Origin: Adiantum capillus-veneris
Taxonomy: Eukaryota > Streptophyta > Polypodiopsida > Polypodiales > Pteridaceae
Direction of reading: 5' to 3'
Length of the DNA stretch: 64,000 nt
Assembly: GCA_014529385.2 (NCBI GenBank)
Contig: CM043950.1
Location: 76,894,435 to 76,958,434 of the forward strand
The notes under the pieces were generated by a model that was given only the letters and a program-made list of their open reading frames with translations, was not told where the DNA came from and did not search any database. The translations under genes were made by a program, and so were the position numbers. This document shows positions 1-10,690 of this stretch, in pieces; the stretch's first letter is position 1; every line of letters begins with the position of its first letter.

Positions 1-532
1 TCAAAAATTGACCACCTAGTCTCATTTTTCCTCATCCATATTACCCATATCTATCAAAAAACCACAAAATTCAGCCTCTTCTCTTGAAAGATAGCATCAT
101 GGTGATTGATTACTCATGTTCACTTACCTTGGCTCTCAAGGAAGGTCAAGAGTGAAAAAAACGTACCGTCAAAGCTAGTGGACCGTCAACAAGCGTCAAA
201 ATTGACCCTACTCAAGACACTTGGAGCATCAACATTGTAAGAAATCCATGTTTTCTTACCTATTAACAGTTTTTTCTTCCTTGTTTGTATCCTACTTGGA
301 TACTCCCATTGTAAATATCCAATTCCATTTGTAAATCGATAAAATAACTAACTCTACTAATTTACTAACACTAACCTACTATGAAAAGTCCTATCACCTC
401 CACTTCTCTCCTCTCTCTCTTCTTCATCTATCCACACCAACTTCTTAATAATTCCAAGCAAAATAAATTAGATAAGTGCTGAAAAGCTAACCCAACCATG
501 TTTAGAGGAGTAACCCTAGCCTTCAAAATTTC

Positions 533-540
533 TATAAAAG
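533..540 (+). promoter_or_regulatory. TATA box of E1 5' LTR
   Basis: TATAAAAG lies about 0.9 kb from the LTR end and is repeated at 9954-9961 in the 3' LTR. It is the probable core promoter of the element transcript. Confidence 0.55.
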
Positions 541-1196
541 GAGGGTGTAGCTAGCACAAAGGGAGATCCATAAGCAAGAGCACTATGCTATAGCTTGAGA
601 AGACAAGCTCAACCTCTGTAGAAGGAGCTCATGAGTGGAAGCTCATTGTCGTATGCTTGTGCATGTGTTGTAATAGGGGTGATTAGCACGGAAACTCTAT
701 GCCATTGTAAGAGAGAGAGCGATCATTCAATTGAGAGTGGAAAATCTATCATTCCTCCTACTAGTGTAAGCCCAACATTTGCTGAATCAAGGAGGGTGGA
801 TTTGGACTAATCTTGGATACTTTGTCTCTCTTCCAACGTGAAGTAATGGACAACAATGATGTGTAAGTGTCTCGGTGATATTTTTAGTTCTTGATAGCTT
901 GTGTCTGGGTGTTGTCATCAATTTAGCCATAAATCCCACATATTGTAAGAGGGCGACAGGGTGGAGAGGACTCCCCCGGTCTTAAGACAGTGATTGGGGT
1001 GGCTTTTCTTGTGATGTGTCGTGGTGAAATTTACTCAAGCTATGTTGAACAAATACTAATCTCACTTTGATCGGTCATGACAGATTTGTAAGAAGGTATT
1101 AATGCAACAAGCAGCCCCTCCCTCTTCTCTTTCTTTCTTACATATATAAATGTGTTTGCTTCATCATTGCCGATACATTTCAAAGCATCCCGAGAA

Positions 1197-1199
<3 letters not shown>

Positions 1200-1276
<77 letters not shown>
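1200..1276. repeat. (CT)n microsatellite in E1 5' LTR
   Basis: About 38 CT units lie inside the LTR. A matching tract of slightly different length occurs in the 3' LTR. Arg-Glu repeats read from the other strand are artefacts of this tract. Confidence 0.97.
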
Positions 1277-1278
<2 letters not shown>

Positions 1279-1453
1279 GCGTCCTAGTTCGCATCCAAAA
1301 CTAGGTGGTGCCCTAAATTTGTGTAGGGTTAGGTTGCGGGTTTGTGTGTGTGTTCGTTGTTTTTTCCAACCCCAACCCAATTGAGCAGCACGGGAGCCTA
1401 CAAGGGTGCTTAGCGGCCACGCTTCTTATTGCCCGCCCCGGACGGCCTCAAAT

Positions 1454-1471
1454 TGGTGCCCCCACTGAGGA
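1454..1471 (+). other. E1 primer-binding site
   Basis: TGGTGCCCCCACTGAGGA begins 3 bases after the LTR end and is identical to the E2 site at 15250-15267. It is neither the initiator-Met nor the Asp primer type, and I could not assign the tRNA from memory. Confidence 0.8.
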
Positions 1472-1758
1472 CGGCTTGTGTATGTTTTGTGAAGGTTCAA
1501 CCTTTAGCATAATCAAGTAGCTTGCATGAATCACGAGAATTTGTATGATCCTTTCATTCCGATTGCAAGGCAAAAGGTACACATAATTGTTAGTACTAAA
1601 TTGCAACTTCAATGAGTAATTCGTAGAATTTTAGGTTCTCTTAGGTTAGCCAAAATAAACGCTTTGGGAAATCAATTTTATTTTGCCTCTCATTACGTAC
1701 TATCTTAGTTTCGATGTATATATCTTTGTTCTATTTTAGATTAGGTTATGTATAGAGC

Positions 1759-1971
1759 ATGGATAATGGCCCAGAAATTTTTCCTTTTTACTTCACACCA
1801 CATATTAGGATAAATATTGCACTTAGTAGAAAGATACATTTTCAGCAGCGTATGGTGTTTATGTTTGGGGCTGAAAGAACAGGGGAAATTCTTGCATCTC
1901 CACAACCTGTCATTCTACCTCTCATCAAATACCACACTTCTTTTGATGTACATGTGTTCATTTTATTTTAA
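1759..1971 (+). CDS. short pre-gag ORF conserved between E1 and E2
   Basis: This 70-residue ATG ORF lies between the primer-binding site and gag. Its C-terminal half aligns with the ORF at 15804-16022 in E2. Shared features are G-x-E, L-A-S, Q-P and L-P-L motifs with the same spacing, and both end after a hydrophobic V-x-x-x-L/V tail at the same position. Shared sequence and shared length between two otherwise diverged elements argue for coding constraint. I see no known domain. Some Tat-lineage elements are known to carry an extra ORF before gag, but homology to those is not shown here. It could be the 3' remnant of a longer ORF. Confidence 0.5.
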   Translation: MDNGPEIFPFYFTPHIRINIALSRKIHFQQRMVFMFGAERTGEILASPQPVILPLIKYHTSFDVHVFILF

Positions 1972-2098
1972 AATGAAGTGCAGCCAAACAAAATAGTGTG
2001 TATGTTGGCTTTTTTTTTTCCAGGTTTGTTACAAAAACAAAAAAACGATCATTTGTTCTAACAAGGGGTGTGTGTGCAGTGAAAATTCAATCCTTAGA

Positions 2099-2550
2099 GA
2101 TCTAGCTCTATTACCAATTGAGTTGTAGGAGCAGGTAGTAAAGCGTCTCCCTCATAACAAGAGGGTGGTGAAGCTAAGACGAAAGGTCCTGCGTGTGGAT
2201 TCCATTTTCCATTTGCTGTTGGGCACTAAGGAAGACCGTACATTCATCCAAGTAGTGTGTGCCGTAAGATTGGTAAATAGAGTGAAATTTGGTGTTGGCG
2301 AGTGCATTTCACCATTGAGGAAGATCCTTTAGGAAACTTGCGGCCAGAGTTTATGCTTCATAGAATCACATTTGGTGAATTTTTCCCTCATTTGCGTCTT
2401 ATTAATAGTCTTTCTTTCACTTTCAACAAAGGATATAGGGAGCTATTTAGGGCTTGTCTTAATAAAGAGAGCATCGAGAAGATTGCAATTTTTTATAAAT
2501 TCTCATCCTTCTCTACTTTCTATGACACTTTGTTCATAGAGACATTGTAA
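2099..2550 (+). pseudogene. pre-gag domain, degenerate copy 1 of a tandem duplication
   Basis: Read in the frame starting at 2099, and after a frameshift near 2302-2330 in the frame of 2302-2550, this stretch aligns along its length with 2620-3055. Matching blocks include L-A-x-L at the start, V-x-R-L, F-I-Q-x-x-C-A in the middle, and L-I-N-S-L near the end. Stops occur at 2126-2128 and 2330-2332. The offset between copies is about 534 bp. The N-terminal block looks loosely like an F-box (leucines spaced as L-x-x-L-P, then R-L-P), but this is only a resemblance. No counterpart exists in E2. Confidence 0.55.
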
Positions 2551-2596
2551 ATCTCTTGATGCTTATGAATGATTTAACCATAATCCTAAGGAGTTT

Positions 2597-3055
2597 TTGT
2601 CTAGGATTTTTGTAGCACAAGTGGAGTCTTTAAATCTTGCAAGCTTGATTGGACTTGAGGAGGATGTTCTTTATGAAATTGTGAGAAGGTTGCGTCATTC
2701 CGACTATGTGGAACTCGAAGGAAAGGAGCTCCTAGTCAATTGCTACTTTCTCACAGCCTTCGACAAGCATGAAGATCTAGTTTTTATACAAACCGCTTGT
2801 GCATTGGGAATTGTAGAGCAAGTGCAATTCATTACTTGGGACATGGTTGCTCTTCTAGATCCAGAAAATGAAGTTTTAGATATTTTTGTATATCGTCTTA
2901 GCTTTGAAGAATTTCAACCCTTCTTAGAGCTCATAAATAGTCTACCCTTTTGTTTTGATCAAACAAATCGAGACCTCATTGAAGCTTGGATAGCTGAAGA
3001 AGAAAACCTAGAGTGGTACTTTCTTACTTCTTCATTTGCAGGCGAGTGGTTCTAA
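2597..3055 (+). CDS. pre-gag domain, open copy 2 of a tandem duplication
   Basis: This open frame of about 150 codons ends 50 bp before the gag ATG. It has no early ATG, so it was probably translated as part of a longer pre-gag ORF together with copy 1. It is acidic and leucine-rich with no membrane segment. It aligns with 2099-2550, which shows an internal duplication. The function is unknown. Its position before gag recalls the extra ORF of Ogre-type Tat elements, but I cannot show that the sequences are related. Confidence 0.5.
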   Translation: MSRIFVAQVESLNLASLIGLEEDVLYEIVRRLRHSDYVELEGKELLVNCYFLTAFDKHEDLVFIQTACALGIVEQVQFITWDMVALLDPENEVLDIFVYRLSFEEFQPFLELINSLPFCFDQTNRDLIEAWIAEEENLEWYFLTSSFAGEWF

Positions 3056-3104
3056 ATTTCTATTGTATCCCTTGTTACAACTCGTGTTGTAATCTTTCAT
3101 AATA

Positions 3105-3743
3105 ATGGAAAGCCAACGCCAAATGTCCAGATACCCTCTTTTCTTTGGAGAGCCTGGAGAGGATGCAAAATTATTTTTAGCAAATTTCAAGATGTCTTGT
3201 CGTATCAAGAGGATAGTAACTGATCAAGAACGTGTAGAGATGTTTGAGGTGGTCCTTAGGAAAGATGCTAGCACTTGGTTTGACTCGTTGCCTGAGGAAG
3301 TTAAAGGGAATTACACGGAAGTTGTGAATCATTTCAAGAGATACTTCTTTGATCCCCAAAACACTCAAAAGCTATGGCAAGACATTGTTTCTCATAAGCA
3401 AAAATACTTAGATGACTACTACTTGTACAAGCAAGAGTTTCTACGTCTTTGGGCTCTATGGATACGAAATGTTGCAAACCTTGGTGATGGTGTAGAGTTC
3501 CTAAAGAAGGAGAGGTTCATAGATGGACTCTTTCCTGACCTTAAGATAAAAGTTGAGGCGGGTGCACCTGCTACCTTTGATGCAGCTGAAACTAGGGCTG
3601 CTGAGAAATATAGGAAACTCAACTGCTTAAGGGGGGAGGTTCCAATAGAAGGTCTTAGACCCAAAGGTAAGTCACAAGAATCAACATCTAGGGAGGTTTC
3701 GGAGGTAACGGCGGAAGTGATTGAGAAGTTAAATGAATATTGA
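3105..3743 (+). pseudogene. gag: E1 gag (capsid region)
   Basis: It starts at a clear ATG and reads 212 codons to a TGA. The protein has the retrotransposon gag domain: a conserved W-F-D-S-L-P block near residue 60, a block ending F-K-R-Y-F near residue 85, and the typical Q-E-F-x-x-L-W helix near residue 120. It would assemble the virus-like particle that packages element RNA. The same frame continues past the TGA at 3741-3743 into zinc knuckle and protease, so the stop is probably a mutation within one gag-pol frame rather than a real terminus. Confidence 0.85.
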
Positions 3744-5201
3744 AGCAACTTGTCAATTCACCTTGCACAAGCTGTAGGTCCAAAAGGACAAGCAAAGAAG
3801 TCTGAAGAGCGAGATCCACGACCTAGGAGAGTCTTGCAATGTTGGAATTGCGGAGATTCTGGACATGGGATGTATACTTTTCCTTGGCCCCGTGGGGAGC
3901 TAGGGAGACCTAACTTGAATTACACAGTGATGAATGCAGGTGAAGGAACTAGTCAGCAACCACGGCTTCTACAAAGACCAAATAGAGCAAGACCACCTCC
4001 ACAAGGAATGGAAGGAGTTCCACCTTTGCCAGATCCAAATGTGCATGTGGTAGAGGTGAAAAATTCAAGAGAGGTTGACATGGAAGCAAATGGCATTAAG
4101 TGTGGCCGAGGGAAAGGTAAGGAGAAAGAAGGTGTCACATCACAGAGTGACCATGGACGAGGTAAGAAGGCAAAGGAGACCAAGGAAGTTAAGAGGACTC
4201 GACGTCATATCAATCTCCAAGACTTCCCTCTTGGACATGGTATGGCTCCATACTACTTGTTGGAAGACATGAGAGGTAAGGGTCCTGATATCACATGGCC
4301 TCAGTTTCTTGCATTATGCCCACAAGTTAGGAGGGATTTAACAAAGGCAGTTAGCACTAAGAGAAAGGTAAAAGAGAGTGTGCCTTTTGTAAAAATTGCA
4401 CATGCTGAAATGAATGAGGATATTACACCTGTGCTAGATTGTTACATCAAAGAAAGATTGGTTAGGAAAGGTCTAGTGGATGGGGGTGCACAAATTTGCA
4501 TCATGACAGAGGGACTCATGCAAGAACTAGGCGTGCACATCCATGAGACACCTGAAATTAAAGTCAAGATGGCAAACAATAGCAAAGCTAGGTGTGTAGG
4601 CATTTGTAAAAATGTTTTTGTAGAGGCCTTTGGCATTAAGAAGGCGGTGGATTTTTATGTTATGTCTACCAAAGGAAATGGTTACACATTTATCCTAGGG
4701 AGACCATGTCTAATGAAAATGCGAGCTTTGCAGGATTGGGAGAGTGGAAAGCTAATTTGCAGGAATGACAATCATAAGAAGGTTGTCTTTGACATGAAGG
4801 AGCAACGCCAAGAGGAGCTCCATGAAGAATCATCTCAAAGTGAGACGGAGGAAGGCTGGACTGATAGCACTTCAAAAGGAGAAAGTAGCGGCAGCATTAG
4901 TCAAGAGGAGTCTTCCATCGAAGTCATGGGGGTAAGGTTTAATCCAAACAACCAGGAGACCTCTTCTCGAGGTTTGGAAGAGGTAGGTACTCAAGAGAAC
5001 CAAAATGTGCAAGATGAAGGAATGTTAGAAGGTATGTTGTATACAACACTTACAAAGGACGAAAGAGAGGAGTTCAAATGTGTGCTAGGGAAAGTTCCGA
5101 GGCTTTTTTCTAAAGACTACACCGATGTGCGTGGAGTAGATGCTGTTCAACACAAAATTGAGTTGAAGCCAGAGGCCACACCTAAGGCTCAAAAGCTATG
5201 A
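3744..5201 (+). pseudogene. gag-pol: E1 gag C-terminus, zinc knuckle, protease and start of RT
   Basis: The gag frame reads on for about 485 codons. A CX2CX4HX4C knuckle at 3840-3881 has lost its last cysteine (Phe instead), so RNA binding is probably impaired. The aspartic protease active site at 4479-4490 is D-G-G-A, where most retropepsins have D-S/T-G-A. E2 shares D-G-G-A, so this is probably a lineage trait. A later I-L-G-R-P block is the typical second half of a retropepsin. The frame ends at TGA 5199-5201, where E2 has CGA, consistent with CpG deamination. Downstream sequence stays in frame. Confidence 0.82.
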
Positions 5202-6056
5202 AGGCTAGGAGTCATCAAGGAACAGGCTTTACTCAAGGAGGTAAGAAAGCTTCCAGCAGCAGGTTTCATTTATCGAGTGGAGAATTCAAACTGGGTCTCT
5301 CCCGTTGTTGTCACTCCTAAGAAAAACGGCAAGTGGAGGGTGTTTGTGGATTACCGTCCACTTAATGAGGCAACAAAAAGAGATCACTTTCCCCTCCCAT
5401 TTCAGGATGAGATACTAAATGAGGCAACTGGTCATGAGAAGTACACTGTGTGTGATGGCTACTCAGGTTACTTTCAAATAGGTATCGCATTGGAAGATCA
5501 ATTGAAAACAACCTTCATCACTCCTTGGGGTTGTTATGCTTTTAGAGTCATGCCATTTGGCCTGACAAATGCTCCTGCAACTTTCCAACGCTTCATGAAC
5601 ATGGTGTTTCAAACATTCTTTGGAAAGTCCATTAGGGTTTTTATTGATGATTTTTGCATTTATAGCTCAAAATCATTGCATCTACAAAGGGTAGAAGAAT
5701 GTTTAAAGAAGCTCTATGACATGGGAGGTCAACTCAACCCCGACAAGTGCCACATAGGTGGGGATGAAGTGATCTTGCTTGATCACAAGGTTTCCTATAA
5801 AGGCATTGAGGTGGATCCTTCAAAGGCAAAGGCTCTTATTGAGCTCCCATCACCCAAGAATCTCAAAGAGGTCATCTCATTCATTCAAAAGGTGAAGTAT
5901 ATGTCACGCTTTATTCACTTAGCTTCGGAGTTGCTTCATCCTTTGCAAAAGTTGACACAACAAGTAGAATTTGCATGGTCTGATGAGCTTGAAGAGTACT
6001 TTTGTAACATTAAAGTCATCCTGTCAGAACGACCAACACTCATACCTCCTTGTTAG
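5202..6056 (+). pseudogene. pol: E1 reverse transcriptase
   Basis: This is in frame with the upstream block and carries the RT fingers and palm: W-V-S-P-V-V-V followed by a K-K-N-G-K-W-R block, then the P-F-G-L-T-N-A-P-A-T-F-Q-R block. The catalytic loop F-I-D-D-F is at 5640-5654. Most LTR elements have Tyr at the first position, while both E1 and E2 have Phe. The role is synthesis of element cDNA in the particle. The frame ends at TAG 6054-6056, where E2 has TGG (Trp) within a few codons. Confidence 0.85.
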
Positions 6057-6430
6057 GAGTACACATTCTTTGTTAGCTCTAGTGTTGGGAAAGAAACAAT
6101 TGGAGCGGTTTTGCTACAACAATATCCCCATAGTACGCGGATGCGACCCATCTACTTTGCTAGTAGGGTCATGAATGCTTTGGAGAGAGGCTACACAGAG
6201 GCAGAACTCATGATGCTTTCTCTCATGTTTGCGGTGAGAAAGTGTACTTGCTACCAAAACCTTTTGTAATTATCACTGCAGAAAATTTGTTTCCTTGGGT
6301 GTCATCTCAAATGAATCTTAGCACTAGGATCTCAAAGTGGATTATGGAATTGCAAGAGTTCCAATACTCTTTCAAGGTAGAAGATAGTGTGAGTGCACAA
6401 TTGGCAGGGATCCTTACTATAGGGTAAATG
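6057..6430 (+). pseudogene. pol: E1 first RNase H, frameshifted
   Basis: The sequence continues in the RT frame with the T-I-G-A-V-L-L-Q block and the Y-T-E-A-E-L block of the Ty3/gypsy RNase H, then shifts frame near 6242-6270 and ends at a stop near 6425. The domain degrades the RNA of the RNA/DNA hybrid. The frameshift would remove everything downstream. Confidence 0.75.
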
Positions 6431-6469
6431 AGAAGGAGATTAAGGTGCCTGAAATAAAGACCCTACCAT

Positions 6470-8328
6470 TGCCACCACCAAAAAATATTCCTAATGCTTT
6501 TACCTTGTTCTTTGATGGAGCTTTTTGACGAGTCACAGGAAAAGCAGGGGGAGGGCTAGTGTTGCTCAACCCAAGTGGGGAGGTGGTCATGAAAGAGAAG
6601 GGCAATCTACCAGGTTCAACTAGCAACAATGAAGCAGAATACGACACACTACTTCATGATTTGAAGATGTGCATTGGCCAAGGGATACAACGTCTCATGG
6701 TAAAGGGAGATGCACTTCTCATTGGTAAACAGATTTTAGGCATTTGGGCATGCAAGAATGAAAGCTTACGGACAAAAGTTCATGCCATTCGTAGGATGTT
6801 TAATCAGTTTGAAGAAGTGCAACTATATCATATTCCTAGGAAACGAAATGAAGGTGCCGATTTACTTGCACAACAAGCAGTTACATGTGTTGAGAAAGAA
6901 GTGCAGGTCATCATGGTGGCAGCAACTGTCAAGCAACCGAGATACCAGGGATTGGAGTCATTGACTCCCATTATTAGCTACATTTTGGAGGGTGAGTTTC
7001 CACAGGACTTCACGAAGGCTCAGAAGAGGAGACTCATGAAAAAAGCAAGCGCGTATCTCTTCCTAGAAGGATCCCTCTATCAAAGAGGGAAGGATCAAGT
7101 GTGCAGAAGAGTACCAACTATCAAGGAGATTCCAGCCATTCTAAAAGGTTTGCATGAAGAGGCATGTGGTGGTCATTTTGACCAAGAGTTAATTGTGAAG
7201 AAGATTTTTCTTGCGGGGTATGTTTGGCCAAGTCTGCATGTGGATGTCCAACATTGGTGTAAAAGTTGTCACAATTGTCAGGTAAATGGGAATAGAAGAT
7301 TGGTGTATGGTCCAAGGAAAATCGTGCTTGCAAATGGACCCTTTGAAAAGTGGGGCATTGATGCTATGGTTCCTCTCCCTAGGACAAAAAATGGTAAAGT
7401 CTACATTCTAGTGGCGGTAGACTATATGACTAAGTGGGTGCAAGCACAAAGTGTGGCAAAGGTAACTGAGAGGACAATGAGCAAATTTGTCTACACTCAC
7501 ATTTGTTGTAGATTTGGCACACCTTTGGAGATTGTTTCTGACAATGGGCCAGGGTTTAGAAAGGGCTTGCTCATAGAGGTCTATGAAGAACTTCACATTC
7601 TACATCGTCATAGTACACCCTACTATCCCCAATCCAATGGTCTGGTAGAAAAAGCTAATGGTGTCATTGCAGGCATCATTAGAAAGATGGTGAGAAACAA
7701 GACAAAGTTATGGGATGACTTCTTGGATGGTGCCTTGTGGGCGTATCGAACCACATATAGGGAAGCCACGGAGTTTACACCATTTCACTTGGTCTATGGT
7801 CAAGAAGCTTTACAACCAATTGAGCTCAACATCCCAACAATACGACTTCATGGCAAAGCAGCACAAGATGATCAAGAGGCATGGATGGATCGAATTCTTA
7901 CCTTAGCTGAGCTTGAGTGGAAAAGAGAAGCAGCATACGAGTGCTACAAGAGGAAAGCTACGCAAGCGAAGGAGAAGCTTGACAGGAAACTAAAGGACAA
8001 AGGCATCAATGAAGGAGATCTTGTGCTAAGGTATGACAATCGAATCGACAATTGTTTTGATGCCAAATTTGAAACTAGATGGCAAGGGCCATACATAGTT
8101 AAGAAGGCTTTTAATTCAAGTTACTATCAACTTATGGACTTGAATGGGAGTCGCCTTCTACCAAAGGATCTACCAAAGATCTGTCAAAAGGCAGCTATCT
8201 CATGTAGGTATTGTTCCGTGAAGCATGAGTGTAACTCAAACCAAAATTCTGAGGGGCCAAACAATGAAGACCTCGTCAAGGACTCTGAAGCACTCTCTTT
8301 GGAAAAGATGCTCTATGATGGTACATAA
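6470..8328 (+). pseudogene. pol: E1 second (archaeal-type) RNase H plus integrase
   Basis: An F-F-D-G-A start near 6508 is followed by one TGA, then an open frame 6559-8328. The second RNase H shows the N-N-E-A-E-Y block, K-G-D and the later N-E-G-A-D block. The integrase follows: an HHCC zinc domain (H-E-E-A-C-G-G-H-F and C-x-x-C-H-N-C), then the catalytic core with D268, D328 and E364 counted from 6559, giving DD35E. A GPY/F-type module (W-Q-G-P-Y) and an acidic tail close the protein. The integrase itself looks intact. Dual RNase H identifies the Tat lineage. Confidence 0.88.
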
Positions 8329-8340
8329 ATATACCATCAT

Positions 8341-8353
8341 CTTGGGGGAGGGC
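8341..8353 (+). other. E1 polypurine tract
   Basis: CTTGGGGGAGGGC lies directly before the 3' LTR start TGAT at 8357. E2 has a near-identical tract and spacing at 21391-21404. It primes plus-strand DNA synthesis. Confidence 0.8.
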
Positions 8354-9953
8354 TAATGATAGCCGTTTTTCGGCTCTCCATAATTGCCATAGTCAGTTAA
8401 CCCACCCTACCAAAATCATCCAAACACTATGGCTATCCCTACCATTTCACTGTAAATAGGTGTGTGTGAGTTAGGGGACTTTTCCCATATCTTCTTAAAA
8501 ACCCTCAACTAGCTAGTCACTGGGCTAGTTGAGCCAAAAAAATATAAAAATATAAAAAATATAACTATATTATGGCCCATTTGTGTGTAAATCTTTCATT
8601 GTATATAGGGCCTAAATAAAAGGATTTTTCATAATTATTTTGGTATTTATTTAAATATTTCTACCTATGGTGTGTTATTTATGCTATGTACATTGACTCA
8701 CCATTACCATATTTTTTCTTACCATTTTGCATACTCTTTATTCCATATAAAAATAATTTCATGCAAGCTTCTCTTATTTTTGGTGTAACTCCATCATCCC
8801 AACAAAAATCCAAAAAAACTAGTTTTATTTATGTGTGTATTTTTTCACTATTTCGATTTTTCCTTCCTACATCTATTCTCTTTTACTCTCATAAATTAGA
8901 ACACCAAAAATATTCATCTTTTTATGGTAGACTTATAATGAGAGATATTTATTTTGACCCCTTTATATTTTTTCCACCTATATTATTTATATTTGACATG
9001 TACATATTTTTTTAGACCCCTCAATATTTGATTTTCTTAGTTGTACTATTCACTTATATCATGATCTCAAAAATATCTTCAATTATAGACCTACCAAATA
9101 AGGTCAAGGGTATGTGGAATGCATGCATGCACCATGGGGAGCTCACTCTTGGAGGTATTCAAAAGAATCATCCAAAGAAGGACCTTGTGCAGTGGAAAAA
9201 ACAGTCGGTTTTGCTGAATTTTTAAAGATCACATGTTCCCCGAATTTGAAATGCAGCCACACTCCCTCTTCCACTTTATCATTTTCCTCTTTCACACACA
9301 CCTCTCCACTCATCATCCCTACCTCTCTCACCACTCCTCTCTGCACCCTACTCACCTTCTTCTCAACCTTGAAGAATAAGAGAAACCATGGTGAACTCAT
9401 GTCTCCTACAAACACTTCCATTCAAAAATTGACCACCTAGTCTCATTTTTCCTCATCCATATTACCCATATCTATCAAAAAACCACAAAATTCAGCCTCT
9501 TCTCTTGAAAGATAGCATCATGGTGATTGATTACTCATGTTCACTTACCTTGGCTCTCAAGGAAGGTCAAGAGTGAAAAAAACGTACCGTCAAAGCTAGT
9601 GGACCATCAACAAGCGTCAAAATTGACCCTACTCAAGACACTTGGAGCATCAACATTGTAAGAAATCCATGTTTTCTTACCTATTAAGAGTTTTTTCTTC
9701 TTTATTTGTATCCTACTTGGATACTCCCATTGTAAATATCCAATTCCATTTGTAAATTGATAAAATAACTAACTCTACTAATTTACTAACACTAACCTAC
9801 TATGAAAAGTCCTATCACCTCCACTTCTCTCCTCTCTCTCTTCTTCATCTATCCACACCAACTTCTTGATAATTCCAAGCAAAAGAAATTAGATAAGTGC
9901 TGAAAATCTAGCCCAACCATGGTTAGAGGAGTAACCCTAGCCTTCAAAATTGC

Positions 9954-9961
9954 TATAAAAG
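9954..9961 (+). promoter_or_regulatory. TATA box of E1 3' LTR
   Basis: TATAAAAG matches the 5' LTR site at 533-540. It could drive read-out into downstream DNA. Confidence 0.5.
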
Positions 9962-10600
9962 GAGGGTGTAGCCATAAGCAAGAGCACTATGCTATAGCTT
10001 GAGAAAACAATCTCAACCTCTCTAGAAGGAGCTCATGAGTGGAAGCTCATTGTCGTATGCTTGTGCATGTGTTGTAATAGGGGTGATTAGCACGGAAACT
10101 CTATGCCATTGTAAGAGAGAGAGCGATCATTCAATTGAGAGTGGAAAATCTATCATTCCTCCTACTAGTGTAAGCCCAACATTTGCTGAATCAAGGAGGG
10201 TGGATTTGGACTAAGCTTGGATACTTTGTCTCTCTTCCAACCTGAAGTAATGGAAAACAATGATGTGTAAGTGTCTTGGTGATATTTTTAGTTCTTGATA
10301 GCTTGTGTTTGGGTGTTGTCATCAATTTAGCCATAAATCCCACATATTGTAAGAGGGCGACAGGGTGGAAAGGACTCCCCTGGTCTTAAGACAGTGATTG
10401 GGGTGGCTTTTCTTGTGATGTGTCGTGGTGAAATTTACTCAAGCTATGTTGAAAAAATACTAATCTCACTTATATCGGTCATGACAGATTTGTAAGAAGG
10501 TATTAATGCAACAAGCACCCCCTCCCTCTTCTCTCTCTTTCTTACATATATAATTGTGTTTTCTTGATCATTGCCGATACATTTCAAAGAAGCCCGAGCA

Positions 10601-10603
<3 letters not shown>

Positions 10604-10688
<85 letters not shown>
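10604..10688. repeat. (CT)n microsatellite in E1 3' LTR
   Basis: It is longer than the 5' LTR tract and shows replication slippage since insertion. Confidence 0.97.

Positions 10689-10690
<2 letters not shown>

Larger units (their letters stand above)
1..1450 (+). repeat. E1 5' LTR, 3' portion only
   Basis: This is nearly identical to 9422-10864 and ends in CA just before the primer-binding site. It carries a TATA box, a CT microsatellite and a small stem-loop upstream of the LTR end. The few mismatches with the 3' LTR suggest a fairly recent insertion. A true divergence estimate needs an alignment. Confidence 0.92.

Noticed and set aside
1040-1380. Minus-strand Arg-Glu repeat proteins
   Set aside because: They are translations of the (CT)n microsatellite in the E1 LTR. 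The same artefact occurs at 10444-10896 and 22702-22989.
8686-9015. 109-codon hydrophobic frame in the E1 3' LTR
   Set aside because: It is AT-rich, Phe/Ile/Tyr-rich by composition, without a recognised domain and inside an LTR.
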